DNA of 64,000 nucleotides from Enoplosus armatus (Eukaryota > Chordata > Actinopteri > Centrarchiformes > Enoplosidae): the NCBI RefSeq assembly GCF_043641665.1, contig NC_092189.1, positions 13,112,833 through 13,176,832 on the forward strand, written 5' to 3'. Shown one piece after another: positions 25,151-37,525 of the stretch (positions within the stretch are counted from its first letter, which is position 1; each line of letters opens with the position of its first letter). The position numbers were made by a program, and so were the translations under genes. The notes below the pieces were generated by a model. That model saw only the letters and a list, made by a program, of their open reading frames with translations. It had not been told where the DNA came from and ran no database searches.

Positions 25151-26575
25151 ATTGTGACAATTATTCCCCCTTCTCCTCCCAGTGGTTTTCATAGTTTACA
25201 GTTTTCTCTTTTATTGCAAATGAGACGATCAAAGAGAAATCATGACTGAAGATCGCACTGATATTATTCTGCTTTTTCTCGCCTTCGTGGTTCTGTTTGG
25301 TGTAATTTTTTGCATTATTTCAATAAACCCACTCAGAAAGTAGTTAAGGCAGACTATTACAACAGGTACAAATTATACAACAAATTGTACAATTTTTAAA
25401 AACATGCTAGCTTTTTTTTCTCAATGTAATTCTAAATTTGGCGAGTGAAACAGCATTCACGATCACATGGGTAGTCAGAATGGACCTGTGTCTTTCAGTG
25501 GAAGCACTTCTAATGCAATCAGCATTAAAAGAAAAGTGTAGCTGTGCTTTTAATTCATTCCTTTCATTAAAGCACTTGCTCACTTGATGTAGTGTTCAGC
25601 AATGCGTTGCTGAATACTTGAATGGAACCACATCAGGGCTACGCACATAGCAACGCAGCCCAACAAAGTGATGGAGCATCTATAACACCTGACATGATTT
25701 AGCACTGTCGTTTTTATTTGTGAATAACTTTATTGACACTAAACTTTTGCATGTCTAGCAAAGCCATTGCCCAGGTACTCTGTGCCCTTGAGAAGGTAAA
25801 GTGAACTCGCTGTTCTAGTCAAAACCCTCAACGACAAATGTCAGTGCATGATATCCATTATGCATATTCATTAAAATCTGATGCCAGCTGTTTGAACAGA
25901 GCACCTAGAGCACCTTCTCAATGTCAAGCCTTTGCAAAAATATTAATATATTTGGTACTCATGTCTATGTGGTTCAAGTAGAGTTAATTTACAAAATGTC
26001 CCCGTCATTGGTAAAATGTCTGGTATAAACCTACTGCCCTAACTCAGTAACATCTGACCAAACAGTGAAAGGAAAATGACTATTGCATGAAGTGATGGAG
26101 CCAGCTCAGGAGTGACTTTTCAACTCAAGACACCAAACATCGACTCCGCTCATCCCTTGACTCACTGCTAAATGTCAATGTGTTACTACAAATGAGAAGG
26201 ATTTGCTGGCGGTCATTTTCAATCACGCTGCTGCATCTCTCTCATCATCTCTGTAGTGTTCTCTATAATAAAGCCTTGTTTCAGGAGCCAAAAGCCCCAC
26301 CGTGCTCTTGCTTTACGTGATACTTCCTGCATCCAATTACGGGCCACATTAGGGTAATTTTCTCCCAGCGCTGCATTTGCATTCTGTATGAGACAGGCGA
26401 CAGGGATGTCAGTCATTAATCATGGCCCAATGAGGGCTGTCAGAGCATTGTCATGCTTGTCAAACGTCTGCTCTCCAAAGTCCCTCCAGTTATCAAATCC
26501 AGATCTCTGACCCACCTGCAAAGCTTGACAGAGCTGGAGGTGACCTCTTTGGAGCAGGTAAAAGCATGTACAAGT
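25151..26575. other. Non-coding sequence, nothing recognised
   Basis: No coding exon, RNA gene or repeat family recognised in this AT-rich stretch. Confidence 0.5.
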
Positions 26576-26612
26576 TGTGTGTGTGTGTGCGTGTGTGTGT
26601 GTGTGTGTGTGT
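26576..26612. repeat. (GT)n microsatellite
   Basis: GT repeat with a single interruption (GCGT) near 26590. Shorter GT-rich patches follow up to about 26690. Confidence 0.95.
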
Positions 26613-28604
26613 ACGTGTCCTTCTTCCTCCTGCACTTGCATTATGTCACTCTCTCTTTGTGTGGGTGTGTGCATGTGTGTTTTTCTTTGTTGTTGAAGAT
26701 CTCAATTAGCTAATCGCTGTGATTGTTGCTTGTGTTTTCCGGGGTTTTTGCGTCTGATAAAAAACATAATAGCTAACCGAGTTTTAACAGAGGCTGGTGA
26801 TTGTGTGCAAACATAAAGAAGAACCCAATGATTAGATAGAGCTAAACAATGCTAATTCAGCTGTGGCGATGCAGGAAAACAACAACAAAAAATCACACTG
26901 TTGGTTTTCTAGAGCACAGTGACACTAAATCCATGCCAGGAGCGCCAGATGTGAGACAATGAAATGTTTGCACTATTTGAATTGGCTTTATGTCACCTCT
27001 TCTTTTCGGTCACTCCAAATAACACCTTGATGTCCATTATCTGCACACATAATTGCTATATTGATTTTCCCTGTTGCTTCTTTCTTTTCATCCCACCATG
27101 CTTTCACTTGCCATTGTTCAATAGATGTTCTTGAAAGTAAAGGTTGATTGGCTAGAATAACACTGCTTTGGAAAAGGATCAAAGGACCACACCAGTGCTT
27201 TGCATATTGTGGCCCAATCACAAAAAATCATGCGCGTAATTACTGGAGGACCGGGGGACACGTACCCTCCACCCTACTGTACAAAAGAGGGAAATTTGAC
27301 CCCCCCTCCCAAAAAAACAAAAAATTGTCATCCATCGATACAGGTTCAAGCTCATTCTTTTCTGTGTTTAATCACACTCGGTCAGGTGGAGGCAGCATTC
27401 ATTGTACTAAGCGTAGTGGCGTATCACAAAAGATTTGTGTGTTTATTTGCGTACACAAAAAGAGACAACGGAGGCAAAAGAGGCAGACAGATAAGGGACG
27501 GGTTGGAGGTGGCCAAGATTGTTGGCAGCATGTCGCATGTATTGAATGTATTGAAGTTCATTATTTCAAAGTTTGTCCAGGGCGAGAAAAAAAAGTTTGT
27601 AGAACTCAGCGAGAAGCCAACCTCCATATCACTAGCTGCTGTCCTAAGGTGATAGCATCCGTGGGAAAAAATCGGTTACAGTGACAATTAAAAGTGATAT
27701 TCAACAAAGTGAAGTGCAAACAATATAATTACATAACTAGAACATAACTATAAGATTTCACCCTGGCTAAAAATCATACATTTTATCATCATTATTGTAT
27801 GAAAACCAATTTGCTGAGACTTAAACTTGTTTAATCCGACACAGTTTGGTTTGTTACTGATTTTGATTTTCAAAAGTTTATGGAGAAGGAACGGAGAGCA
27901 ATGAAAGTCTGGAAGTTAGCAAAAATCAAAAACACTTTGGCATACCTGAATGCCTTGAATGTCCAACAACGATGTAAAGTATACATGATATAGAGTAAAT
28001 AGGTTAAAATAAGCAAAGATAGATAGACAGCACACATAAGCAAAGTCAACATACAGCAGAGTAGGGTATATTATCACATTCATTATCCATTTAGTAATCT
28101 AGCAACAATACAACAACAAATAAAAACCTCTAACCATGGAAATTGATTATATATTCAAACCACAAACACAACACACCCTGTGTCAACACCGTTGTTTTGT
28201 TTGATCTCCCGGATTTCAAAGAGGAGGGAGAGACTCTGACAATAAACTCCATGGAGGAAGAGCTTCAGGGACTAGCTGCCTTAACTGCAGGAAAGCTGCG
28301 TGTGTGCTGAACGTGAACAGACTTGTCAGGCACGGTGGCTGCCCTGTGATACTGTCTTTAGATTCACACAAAGAACCCGCAGTAAAAGCAGTTTCTCAGA
28401 TGTACTTCCTTACTGCGAAAGGGGCATGATTTGAACTTAGTTTCTCTTTATTATCTATCAGGCAAACCAACACTATGCATGTGACTTTTTTTTTTACTTA
28501 GTCAGGAAAACCCTAAGAGAATTAAAGAGAATGGTACTTGTTATTAATGAATTTAAAGTAACAAACATTTTTAGACAGACTCATTTTTTTCTTTATTAAG
28601 CTAT
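26613..28604. other. Non-coding sequence with a possible unnamed repeat at about 27200-27320
   Basis: Two overlapping plus-strand frames (27148-27684 and 27200-27652) are the longest here but show no domain, and their composition follows purine-rich runs. Around 27230-27320 the phrases GGAGGACCGGGGGACACGT and GAAATTTGACCCCCCCTCCC resemble wording in fish repeats, without enough for assignment. The rest shows nothing. Confidence 0.4.
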
Positions 28605-29050
28605 GCTAGGGCTGTGGCTGGATGACAATGATGGTCACCACTTTGGTCCAGACATAAATATCTAAATATCTCAAACACTTTTGTCATGAAATTTCAGACA
28701 TTCGTGGTTCATTCATTCATTGATATCTCAACAACTATTGATGCATTGCCGTGGTATTTGCTAAATGTCGGCCCCAAGAGGTTCATTTTAATGACTTTGG
28801 TGATCCTCTTTTCTTGTAGCGCCACCAGCAGGTAGAAGTTAAAATTTACCCAATGTAACCAAATAACTACAAAACAAATAATATTCCCATCAACCTCTGT
28901 CAACCAACTGTGCTTTGTTTTTAGTGCTTATATAACTATTAGCATGCTAACTGGCTAAACTTAAATGTTGAAACTATATCACATGCTAACCATCAGCATG
29001 CATGCATATGTACCGCTGTACAGCCTTACAGAGCGGGTAGACTCAGGTCA
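28605..29050 (+). mobile_element. Percomorph dispersed repeat ('GATGGTCACCACTTTGGTCC' family)
   Basis: Phrases in order: GATGGTCACCACTTTGGTCC, ATCTCAACAACTATTGATGC, ATTTTAATGACTTTGGTGAT, TAGCGCCACCAGCAGGTAGA, TTCCCATCAACCTCTGTCA, TTAGCATGCTAACTGGCTAA, CATCAGCATGC and CTGTACAGCCTTACAGAGC. I recognise the series as a very abundant, multi-copy percomorph repeat that usually ends in strings of 'GTTAGCATGCTAA'. It has no coding capacity. This copy appears shortened, with one internal unit lost. Ends are approximate. Confidence 0.8.
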
Positions 29051-31171
29051 TGAAAGTTATATGATATCTCATTCCCAGCAGGGAAAATCCTCTGGTTCGC
29101 AGGAAGTGTTTTTTTTCTGTATAACAAGAATTTGTATAAAGTAAGTTAGCACAATGGCTACCAAACCAACAAAGAAAAGCTAGAAAGAAAAACTTCACCC
29201 AAAACAAGCCAAGAACAGGAGAAGGAGGAAAGACTACACTGCAGAGCAAAAACACTTCAGAAGTGCCCACTTCATCAACAGCCTATCACTATAATGAAAA
29301 AAATAAATTATTGTAGTTTAATGTCTTGAAGGACAAAATTCATAAATGAGATCCATGGCCTTTGCTACATTGCAAATCTTCTCGCATCAGGTTTTCAGAA
29401 GTGTGCACTAAGCTTTTTGAAATAAAGACACAGCTGCATAGATTGTATTTTGCTGTATGGTCTACTGTCTCCTGTCAGTAATTGCTCTCTGATGGCAGGG
29501 GGAGATTTTCTGGCATGGCTTCGGTTCTCTAATGTCCAAGAGGACAAGGTCAATGTTAATTACTTCCAATTACCCCAAATTTTGACTAATCATTTGGGTC
29601 CTGTGTGATGGCAGTGAAGAGCGCTGTCTCTGACCCTCTTTCAAAAACCTCCCATAAATACTCAACTGAGATCATACTGAATGAGGTTATTCAGAGGGCC
29701 TGGCCATATGGTTAACATCATTGTCACAGTGCTCAGTCCACTGGGTGACTTCTTGTGCCTCAGTTACAGAGGCACTGTCAACATGGAAAAAGCTAGTCCA
29801 AAAAACCCCCACTTCCTTTTCTATTTTATTCCTCAAGCATTAGAGTATGCAGCTTGCAGCCCTGATTTGGCCACGTATCACCCAGATTTCTCATTCGCTC
29901 AGGTTCATCTGCTGTCACTTGAATTCCACATGTTGGTGTAGCTTTGAGGACTAGTTTCGCCGCTGTTTATGTATTTATGTGGCACAGAGATGTGGAGAGC
30001 AGTTTTTGTGCAAGGTCCCAGGAGTAATTTCTGCCAAGTGTCCCTAAAGGTTGGGAAGAGATGGGAGAGAAACTCTTCAGGACCTCTGCCCTCGCTGTGC
30101 AAAATACCCCACAGAAACATTTAAAGCAGGAGGGAGTATATGCTGTTAGTGGTTTTGAAAGTCACTGCAGGAGGATGAATCTGTTGAAATATGTTGCCAC
30201 TGCTTCATATCTTTTAGTATTTCCCTTGGTCTTTTATCTTATCTCCTCTCTTTTATGTAACGTTATGCATTTGTTCAACATTCCTTCTTCTTATGTTCTC
30301 CTAAAGATCATTTTTTATCTCAATGGGGCATCAAATATAGATAAACAAAGGTTAATTAGAAAGTAATATGCATTATGTTTCTCTTGGTAGTTGTTTTCAG
30401 TGTTTATACCATCGTCATTCATGATGTGAGATCTAACTTGGATTATAATATGGTTTATATGTAATAATGATAGTGGAATTGTCAGTTATAAGGTTTTCAG
30501 AGTCAGCAGAGAGTTGAGTCCACTGTAAAGAAGCGTCAGCTTGCACAGCAGGATAATATTGGTTCTTAAGCCACCCAGAGACAGGCTATCTTCTCTCTCC
30601 CAAATCCTTTACATTAACTTTACATGAGTCAGTCTACTTTCTGGTCGGTAACATTCCTCTTTGTGTTGGAAAAAATGTTCATTTTGTCTTTTCAGGGCTT
30701 ATCGCAACCATCGCACTTTCTTGCACAGAAAAATCTACAGTTTCATCCATCTGCTGACCTCATTTTCATGGCCAGGCTGAAATCTTTGAGTGGAATTTTC
30801 TGTGTGTGTGTGTACACTCAGCCGTCCCTTGGATGTCGTTGGCATGTCTCCGAAGCAATTTTCTCAACTATGAATAATTCACCAGATATTATTCCAAAGG
30901 TCATCTTATAGTAATTAGTACCCTGCTGTTGACTAAACAGCCTCAAGGTACCTGATGGCCAGTTTAATTACAATTTGAAATGAGTGTACTGTTTGACAAT
31001 CTCTATATGTTCTCCTGACACTTCAACAGATGACACCTTGAGAACTAAGTAGGTTTACAATAAGTTGGCTTGTTAGCACATGGAGACGGAGGGTGTGTGT
31101 AGGGTGGGTGAGAAAAGAAACAAGCACTGAGTGCCCTGTAAAGATCACAAAGTCCTCTCTGTTCAAATATG

Positions 31172-31183
31172 CAGTAATTACTG
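31172..31183. promoter_or_regulatory. Palindromic homeodomain-type site CAGTAATTACTG
   Basis: A perfect 12-bp palindrome centred on TAATTA, the core bound by many homeodomain proteins. It lies 38 bases before a perfect hairpin. Function is inference only, since such sites arise by chance in AT-rich DNA. Confidence 0.3.
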
Positions 31184-31220
31184 GAAATGCAGATTGGTGT
31201 AGTTGGGTATGCATGTGTTT

Positions 31221-31249
31221 TGACAGTGTGGACATCCTCCACACTGTCA
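31221..31249. repeat. Perfect inverted repeat (12-bp arms, 5-base loop)
   Basis: TGACAGTGTGGA, loop CATCC, TCCACACTGTCA. All twelve base pairs are perfect and GC content is balanced, so the RNA or cruciform form would be stable. It is too short for a typical miRNA precursor on its own, because the flanks do not continue the pairing. Confidence 0.8.
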
Positions 31250-31625
31250 CTGTCTCATTATTAGCCAATTACCATGGAAAACTAATGGGGCAGGTCACAG
31301 CCGGCTCTCTTAAGGAGATTGGGGACTGAACATATGCTGAAGATGTGGCAAGATGACACAGTCCAGCAAGCCTTTGGCGCGTTACGAGGTACATGACATG
31401 GCTCTTTGTGTCGCACAAGTTCGGAGTCAGTGCCGGGAGATCCTGTCATGTCCTGTTGTCGTGAACATCAACCCCTGCACTATACTGTAAGCTTGAGGCT
31501 TCCTCTCTGAGGGCTTGTGTGTATTTATAAGAGAACAGTGGATAAAGCATTAAGGCAGGTAAGATACATAGCCCAGGGGGATTGTCGAAGCTGTTGCAGA
31601 GTTTGCCTTTGAGGCATCAAAGCTC

Positions 31626-31676
31626 ATGGATGGATGGATGGATGGATGGGTAACATAGATGGATGGATGAATGAAT
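31626..31676. repeat. (ATGG)n tetranucleotide microsatellite, interrupted
   Basis: About six ATGG/GGAT units (31626-31650), a 6-base break, then further GGAT/GAAT units to about 31676. Confidence 0.93.
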
Positions 31677-32594
31677 ATATAAACAGATACATAGTACAGG
31701 TGTATTACAAGCCACAAAAAAACTAAAATGCCATGTACAAAGCTGTCTGTATCTTTACTGTACAAGAGGCCAAATGGCCACAGGTAGAGTGGACAGCCTC
31801 CGGGTACCACTGAAGATGCTGAGAGATGATGATGATGCACAGTGAGTCTGAAGTAAATCAAAGTTGTCATTCTGAGCAGCCACAGAGCATGAATGAATAG
31901 ATACCTTTTTCTACTCCCGGCTTAAACTAACAATTACGTCTCGGCCCTAGAATCAAAAGGCTAAAATTATGGTTTATTGTGTTCTATTGATTTTCCTCTG
32001 AAATTTATAGGCTACTTCCTAGAGTCTATGGCCTATGCTGATATGATAATGGCTGGACAGTCTAATGAGTAGAGGAGCAACGTTGTGACGGGAAGCTCAT
32101 TGATTTGTATTGTTGGACCAAATCAAAAATGTAGGAATTGATCGATAAGTGCTCTGCCCTTTCTTAAACAGAAACCATCAAAGTGCCCTTTAGTCTCTGA
32201 AGGTGCCATGTGCTACATTTTAAAGGCCCAATCATTATTTTTCTTTGACCACATGCATTTGATGTATATTGACATACATAATTGAAGAGTTTGACTTACT
32301 ATATAGTTGAAAAATAGGCAGTTTGAGCTTCTTTCTGAATTCATCAGAACTGCTACAGTGTTTAAATATTACAGAGCTGTCTGGATAACTTTGTTCAGAA
32401 AAACATGGAGCGCACTAAAATCCAGAGCATGGATTTAGGGTGCTATTTATATCGTGGATGATGTAAAAACACAGATGACATGTTCACATTATGTGGGACA
32501 GAGGGGAGTGGTGGGAACGATTCCAATGGTATCAACTTGCAAATGTCTAATTAAACCAATCACGCTGATATTATCAATATTTTATCACATGATC
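31677..32594. other. Non-coding sequence, nothing certain recognised
   Basis: No coding signal. The portion from about 32340 (GAGCTGTCTGGATAACTTTG, AACATGGAGCGCACTAAAAT) may belong to the repeat that follows, but I cannot place the boundary. Confidence 0.4.
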
Positions 32595-33155
32595 ATGACT
32601 ACTTGGATGTGTTAGGGGTCACTGTCGAGGGACCCACAGGAAATGATCACCTGCAGCTCCCATCAGCTCTACAGAGCTTTATAGCGTCTTTAAGCTCTGT
32701 TTTGGTTTTCCTGCCCACAATTTACTGTTTACTGTTGATGTCTTACTGCTCTCGGTTTTGTTTTGGGCCACAGCAGGCAGATGCTTTAAATGAAAAAGCT
32801 CTGAAAAACCCACTGCACATAACCTGCCCAGCACCAAACAACAGACAGACAAAGTTAGCAACCAGCTGGTGAGCATAGTGGAGCATTCAGCAGGCAAAGA
32901 TTCAGATATTTCCCTCTGGAGTTACAGAGTTAAAAGGAGAGTAAATATTGGACTTACATCCACCAGGTGGCCGGAGAAACGACTCCAAATGAATGCTAAT
33001 GTTGATCCGTATCTGCTGGATGTGGATGCGAATGTTTGCTAATAATTTTGCCAAATCAAATCTATAAGGTGATACTTTGTCAATGTTTCCTTAACAGATT
33101 TTTTTTCTGCTGACTGCAAGTGGCTGAAAAGGTCAGTTATTACAGTTTTAATTAA
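32595..33155 (+). mobile_element. Percomorph dispersed repeat ('GTCACTGTCGAGGGACC' family)
   Basis: In order: GTCACTGTCGAGGGACC, TGGTGAGCATAGTGGAGCAT, GATATTTCCCTCTGGAGTTA, TAAAAGGAGAGTAAATATTG, TTGATCCGTATCTGCTGGAT, AATCTATAAGGTGATACTTT and a final CTGAAAAGGTCAGTTATTAC. I recognise this from a repeat found many times in percomorph genomes. The frame at 32603-32872 is inside it and is not a gene. No terminal inverted repeats were identified by eye, so its class is unknown to me. Confidence 0.75.
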
Positions 33156-36100
33156 AATTGATGATGGACTTGAGGCATCCATGTTTATTTGATTCAGTGC
33201 AAAGTTGGAAAAATTTCAGCTTTCCGAAAAATTCGAGGTCCTAAATATAAAAACAATGCAAAACATATTTTACCCTTAGCTGACTCAAAAGAGTCACACA
33301 GCGATATATCCATTCCTTTAGTGGATGTGTGAAAGTAAAACCCCTGCATGAGCCCACTCTCTCTCTCCGGTAGTCCTGTGTTTAATAAGGGTTACGTTTT
33401 TTTCTTTCCCCATAAATATACACATATATGTCATAGGTTGAATTGTTTCCCCAGCGGTATTCATTTCCAGAAATGATGAAGGTGAAATGCCATATCCAAT
33501 TTGATGGGTCTTATATCATTAGCTTGTAATTGCCATAATTGGAATACAGTGACAGTGTGCTCTCACGTCACATCTATCACTGACATGACAATGCTCTCAG
33601 AAAAGCTCAACCGAACAACAATGTAAAGTGAAGGACAAGCGTAATCCATGCATACTTTGAGGACTCAATATTTAATGGCTCAAGTAAAATTCAATGACAA
33701 GAAAAATCATTTCACCATATGGAAGGTCATTTTTTTCATAGATTTAAATGGGATATTTTACAAAGGCATGACAACACAGACTGTATAGCTTTAACTGACC
33801 AATACAGATTTGCTGGCAAGCACTGAAGCCTTCTCTCGAAGCAAACTTGACCTGACTCACTGATGACTAATTTACAAGCATATACTTAAGTCTTATATTT
33901 TGATATAGTTTTTGTACAAGATACATTTGTGTACATAAAATATTCTGGCAAGGTGCATGCCAGTATACACATATGTGCACGCACACACACACTCATACAT
34001 GCAAGGAGACAGACCAACTCTCCCTCACACACATACAAGATCACCTATAAACACATTCAAACACACTCTCATCAATATTATGCATATGTATCCATTTACA
34101 TTACAGCAGAGATTGTCATCTCATCACTTCTTATGTTTTCCCTTTTGATCAACATTTCGAATTCCAGTATTTAGCCTTAAGTCTTCACTGTATGTGTATT
34201 TCCAGTTTGTGACCATTATTACTAGTTCTTAGGGGTACTGCTATGTACAGTTTAAAATCCAGTTTACCTGACAGTATTAGATATTTGTGTGTACGTATAG
34301 AGGCATATGTGGTACGCACACTTCACAAAGTTTGACATTTGTTGTGTAACATTTGTTTTGTTTTATAAGACAGACAAACAAACAGGTAGAGCAGTAAACA
34401 TCAATACCGACACTGAATCTAATGATGGATGCATGAACTACATAGTCAAGTGTCAAAACGCCTTTGTGGAAGTCCAAACAGTTCATGCAAATCATGACAC
34501 AAGTTGACATGGTAATCATGACACACATTTTGAATAGAAAAATTCAGGAAATAAAAATAGCAATCTTCAGTTTTATGTATACTATCTTTACTGTTCGGGC
34601 AGAGGGAATTACAAAAATATGAAAATAACGGTGAGAGCAGAATCATGCAAAGTGAAAACCTGTGATCACCCTTGACATTTTGTTTCATTTCATCGTGTGT
34701 TTTTGTGAAAGATGAAAACCCTTGACACAGAGAGACACTAGCTACTCAGAAGAGCCTCATCCCCAAAGTAATCAAATGCACATTCATATGGTATGCTTTT
34801 TGTTGGAAAAATAAAGAAAGAAAACACAACTACTTTTACATCTAGAAAAGCACATGGTAAAATAAAATAGGACTGCAGTAGACAAAAAAAGTTATGTTAG
34901 TATCAAAAGCAACATCCTACAGATGTACATTCATGCAGTTATTAAACTATTCCCTCTAGAAGTTGTGTTTCAGTTAATGTAGCTGCTGCAACATTATAGT
35001 ACGTAGGAGTTATGTGGGCAGAGTAAGTTAAAACACAGTGAGGGTTACAGATATGTAATATTGTGCTTACTGTACACATGTGATTGGATAAATGATTTCA
35101 ATCAAATCTTTTATTACAGTGTGACAGTGTATTATCCCACACATATTTCATGGTTCTTCTCTCCCTCCATGATAGGAGGAAGGGCACAATTTCCTGTGTC
35201 ATTTTTATAAACACTCACACAACAGCAGATCATGTCTGTACTTCTTATGGGAAAGTTTCTTACAATCCTAATTGTTATTTTTCAGATTTATTTTTGTTGA
35301 AAAGATCAAACCAGGAATTGGTTTGCCCTACTTATTCACATAATTGTAAACAGAGTCTGAGAAGACTTGTGAGGATTTTGAGGCAACTTTTGGATCATAT
35401 CACAAGTGTTGGATTTGCATTTGTCATAAAAGAGCGATAAAATTCCAATTTTCAGTGACATCATGATGTATGTTCCCCTTTGATATGTGCTTCTTTGATT
35501 AAATATGTATTGTTTATACCATTTGGTGATACATGTCTATACTATGACAACGAAATGAGCTGGAATTGGATTCCCAAACAGGGACATTTTCATCAACGGA
35601 TGTTTATAGGAGAATTTATTTAAGTTGTTTGTTTTGAAATAATTTCATTTTCGTAATTGACTGAGCTGAAATTGAATTGCCCCCCTCTCCGTGTCCTTGG
35701 CACACTGTTCCTTTCAGTGATCATTTCACAGAGTCTCCGATAAATCCTCTTTATAATGATAAGAGTCCTGACCCGGAGTCTCAGAGAGAATAGGTGTGGT
35801 AGCTAAGAGCATGCAAACACAATTTGCCTCACACCTTCCCTTGAGAATGCCACGTTGCATTATAGATTTAGGCCTGTTCCCAATTTGCAAGATGGTACAA
35901 GAAAATGAATCGCATGAATCATATACCTGATGATGTAGACACCTGGCTTGGATGTTACTGGGAAGAAAAATGGATATAAGCAAAGTCACTTATTGCTGTA
36001 GCAATAGATTATACTGCACCCAATCTGTTACAGCAGCAAGTTAGTCTGAAGTAGTTATCATCATCAGTACAATTTACACACACAGGCAGGGATGCAGTGT

Positions 36101-36717
36101 GTGTATGATGAAACCATGGGTAGGAGCAGCCTGTAGGGAGGTCCTTTCAAACAGTGCCAATACTTATTCTTATGATAACTGCAAAAATAATAACATCAAT
36201 AATTCAGTTAAACTCAGGGCCCTGAAGAAATTCTTGCACCCTGGTCTGTTATTTCAGTGTCAACAAAAAAATGATGATAGAAACAGCCAAACTGAGTTGT
36301 ATGGAAACACACAATAGTAATTAATAGCAAAAACAATTAATGATGTGATGGGAAGAGAGGGAGCATATAAAGCTGCTATTTCTGAGCGCTTGTAACCTGT
36401 CTGTGTTTGCATGTTTCTGGCTAGCCAAGAGAACCATTCCAGACCTCCTAACCACAAAGAGGATCACTGCTGAGATCACACATCAACGTAATTAGACTGA
36501 GAATTTCATAATTGGCTCCGTAGCTGTTAATATGCGAGTGTTTCTGAGCAGGAAAATGTGAGACATAGAAACAAAGGCAAGGAAACAAAGGGTACGTTTC
36601 CAAAGCGCATCTGTCTGCACCTTTCAAAGGCTAAGCTGTTGAGATAATGCAAGGAGTGAACATTTTCTTAATAGAGCTGGCAGAGATGGAGCAACCACCA
36701 TATGGAAAACATCTTGG

Positions 36718-36719
<2 letters not shown>
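33156..36719. other. Non-coding sequence with a CA-rich patch (33970-34075)
   Basis: A degenerate CA-rich patch (ACGCACACACACACTCATAC and similar) accounts for the His/Thr-rich frames there. No exons, RNA genes or recognisable transposons in the rest. Confidence 0.5.

Positions 36720-36749
<30 letters not shown>
36720..36749. repeat. (GT)n microsatellite
   Basis: About 14 perfect GT units, roughly 0.8 kb beyond the protocadherin stop codon on its downstream side. Confidence 0.95.
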
Positions 36750-36753
<4 letters not shown>

Positions 36754-37224
36754 CCAGGTGTTTTATTTTTCTTTTATATTTTGTGTACTGGTCCATGGTG
36801 AAAATGTAGAATGCAAAAGATTACCGGTGTTGTCTACCATTGGCCTAGTTACGCATTGTAGACTTTTTTTTTTTTATCCTTCTGCAGTCCCCTGACCAAA
36901 ATAGACTTCTGAAACACGTTCAGGAAAGACAAAAGAAACATCTTCCACCACCAAAGGAGTTTGTGCTGCGTGTTATACAGAGCAATACTTCACTAGAACT
37001 TGAACAGAAACACCATCCACCCAGAGCTCATAATTAACATTTAGCCCAATTTAGCTCACTCAACATAAAGTACTGTATTTGCATGTCTTTTTCTGCGCGA
37101 GGAAGTGGTGTTTTAGGACACAGTTCCACTAAGCTGGGCCCAAGGAGCTTAAAGCGTACATTGTCCTTTCTCATCACTAAGCAAACATCACAACTGAAAG
37201 CAACTTTTTTTTTTTCTGTGATTG
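36750..37224. other. Non-coding sequence just downstream of the protocadherin gene
   Basis: Contains T-rich runs (36865-36876, 37205-37215) and no coding signal. If a distal poly(A) site is used, part of this would be additional 3' UTR. Confidence 0.4.
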
Positions 37225-37525
37225 AACTACTTTGGTATAGAACTACCTTTATTTATTATACATGGGTCTGCTATGTGAAGACTTACATTTCCCTCCAAAT
37301 GCTTTAGCTGTCAGACTGATCGCATATGTCTAAACAACATCGTCATGATCGAATCCTTTCTCAGATGTCTTCATTAATAAAACTGAGCTGGAGCTGGTCA
37401 TAGTTATTCAAATTATGCATACCTCCATACGTACGCATACATACTGATCATAAAGTCACAGACAAAAAGCCATCTATGAATTGAGTCACATGTATGTCAG
37501 GGCAATGCGGATCTGTCTTTTACTC
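37225..37525 (-). other. Putative 3' UTR of the protocadherin terminal exon
   Basis: Non-coding sequence immediately after the TAA stop. It runs to two overlapping AATAAA hexamers on the minus strand (+ strand TTTATT at 37248-37253 and 37252-37257). Cleavage 10-30 bases beyond would give a UTR of roughly 300 bases. Long neural transcripts often use more distal sites, so the true end could be lower in coordinate. Confidence 0.5.
37248..37257 (-). terminator. Tandem AATAAA polyadenylation signals
   Basis: Two overlapping canonical poly(A) hexamers (AATAAATAAA on the minus strand), about 270 bases after the protocadherin stop codon. These are the nearest strong candidates for the 3' end. Use is inferred from position only, since AATAAA occurs by chance in AT-rich DNA. 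Confidence 0.5.

Larger units (their letters stand above)
29051..31625. other. Non-coding sequence; hairpin and palindrome near 31172-31249
   Basis: No exon or RNA gene recognised. The frames at 29681-29941 and 30061-30366 lack domains. The segment 31150-31310 is low in repeats and holds TAATTA words plus a perfect hairpin, listed separately. Confidence 0.5.
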
